From positions 252,730 to 276,260 of the forward strand of contig JH720299.1 of assembly GCA_000231825.2 (NCBI GenBank): a stretch of DNA of 23,531 nt. The letters run 5' to 3'. Below the pieces are notes generated by a model that worked only from the letters and a program-made list of their open reading frames with translations, ran no database searches and had not been told where the DNA came from. Of this stretch, positions 22,923 to 23,531 are shown piece by piece (position 1 is the first letter of the stretch; each line of letters starts with the position of its first letter). Origin of the DNA: Tetrahymena elliotti 4EA (Eukaryota > Ciliophora > Oligohymenophorea > Hymenostomatida > Tetrahymenidae). Position numbers and translations under genes: made by a program.

Positions 22923-23531
22923 TTAAGAATAAGCCATGTAATTCATTTAGTCATTTTAATTTAAAAGTGACTAACCTTTTTGCTTTCATAAATCTGTATC
23001 TTAATATTCTTTCACCAATATAATTCAACCTTTTAAAAAATAATAAAAATAGTCATAAAAAAATATTTAAAAGAATGAAAAAAACATAATTTAAAGTAAA
23101 TAAGAAAAAAATAAATAAAAATCAAAGAGTAAATCAACTCAAATTAGTCTATAGATCAGTTACTAATCAATAAGTATTTTTATTATTTCTAAAATTTAAA
23201 ATTAATTTATGTTAAAACACTATTTTTACTAGTGATAAAAAGCCAAAGCCTAGATACTAGAGCATTTTGATAATTCAAATCCTAATTTTTAAGCTCCCAT
23301 TTAACCAATATTACACCAACTTTTAAAAAAGAAAAAATAAAAATTAATAAAGAAATATCTAAAAGAATGAGAAAAACAAATAAAAATTAATGAATGAACA
23401 AACCAAACAAATACCAATTAAACCAACCTAAATTAGACTTTAGGTCAGTCACTCTTAAATTAAAGTCTTTTTATTGATTCTAAAATTCATAATTAATTAA
23501 TGTTAAAATACTATTTTTTACTTGAGATAAA

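Larger units (their letters stand above)
21471..23531 (-). pseudogene. Decayed or highly split leucine-rich-repeat gene array
   Basis: Units recur every roughly 270-360 bp with plus-strand landmark GAGCATTTTGCTAACTC at about 21517, 21875, 22146 and 23260. On the minus strand they read as one LRR each: GEMDPQKLAFELENA (about 21550-21500), DIDEMGAQKSGQELAKCSHLQ (about 21930-21855), GVMGAQKLGSELAKCS (about 22190-22145) and GQMGAQKLGFELSKCSSIQ (about 23310-23250). The motif IGxxGAQKLGxELAKCxNLxxLxL is characteristic of a large Tetrahymena LRR family. GTAAAAATA donor-like sites follow the units at about 21846, 22114 and 23240. Against an intact gene: the third unit has a 4-nt insertion (ATCT, near 22140) breaking the frame, unit phases do not match, and the copies next to block A have lost the consensus. 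The right end runs off the window. Confidence 0.6.

Noticed and set aside
23419..23433. TAAACCAACCT, the start of the Tetrahymena chromosome breakage sequence
   Set aside because: The last bases (AAAT instead of CTTT) do not match, and the tract is a variant of the CCAA-rich segment present in each repeat unit.

Overview
The window looks like nuclear DNA from an oligohymenophorean ciliate, most probably Tetrahymena or a close relative. It is extremely AT-rich. Long reading frames appear only when TAA and TAG are read as glutamine and TGA is the sole stop, and introns are short, AT-rich and GT-AG. Under the standard code the window looks almost empty. Under the ciliate code about 80% of it is genic. 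All exon boundaries below were worked out by hand from frame continuity and splice dinucleotides.

Layout: (1) 1-551, minus strand: N-terminal 183 codons of a multi-pass membrane protein that runs off the left edge. (2) 1281-11663, minus: a giant 16-exon gene of about 3,172 codons for a secreted/surface protein. Its parts in order are a signal peptide, a Cys-rich module, a very long beta-propeller-like region, a parallel beta-helix ending in four Pmp-like GGA(I/L)Y repeats, a second Cys-rich module and a multi-pass membrane C-terminus. (3) 12732-17596, plus: a 10-exon gene for a cytosolic M14 carboxypeptidase (CCP/AGBL family) with intact zinc and catalytic residues and a roughly 610-residue disordered Gln/Asn/Lys-rich tail. 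(4) 17977-20403, minus, convergent with (3): a single-exon 808-residue protein with an N-terminal CxxH...CxxC zinc knuckle, a coiled coil and a leucine-rich-repeat region. (5) 20404-23531: no intact gene. A hairpin lies at 20731-20782, a GC-richer island at 21120-21295, and a two-copy repeat module at about 21317-23531. Read on the minus strand in the ciliate code, the repeat units spell decayed copies of the IGxMGAQKLGxELAKCS leucine-rich-repeat motif, so this looks like a broken or highly split LRR gene family rather than anonymous non-coding repeat.

The genes do not form a pathway or operon. The giant surface protein and the partial membrane protein belong to the cell surface, the CCP to tubulin glutamate/glycine-chain editing (expected in a ciliate), and the LRR protein and LRR relics to expanded ciliate-specific families. 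I saw no tRNA, rRNA, CRISPR, telomere repeat or intact transposon.
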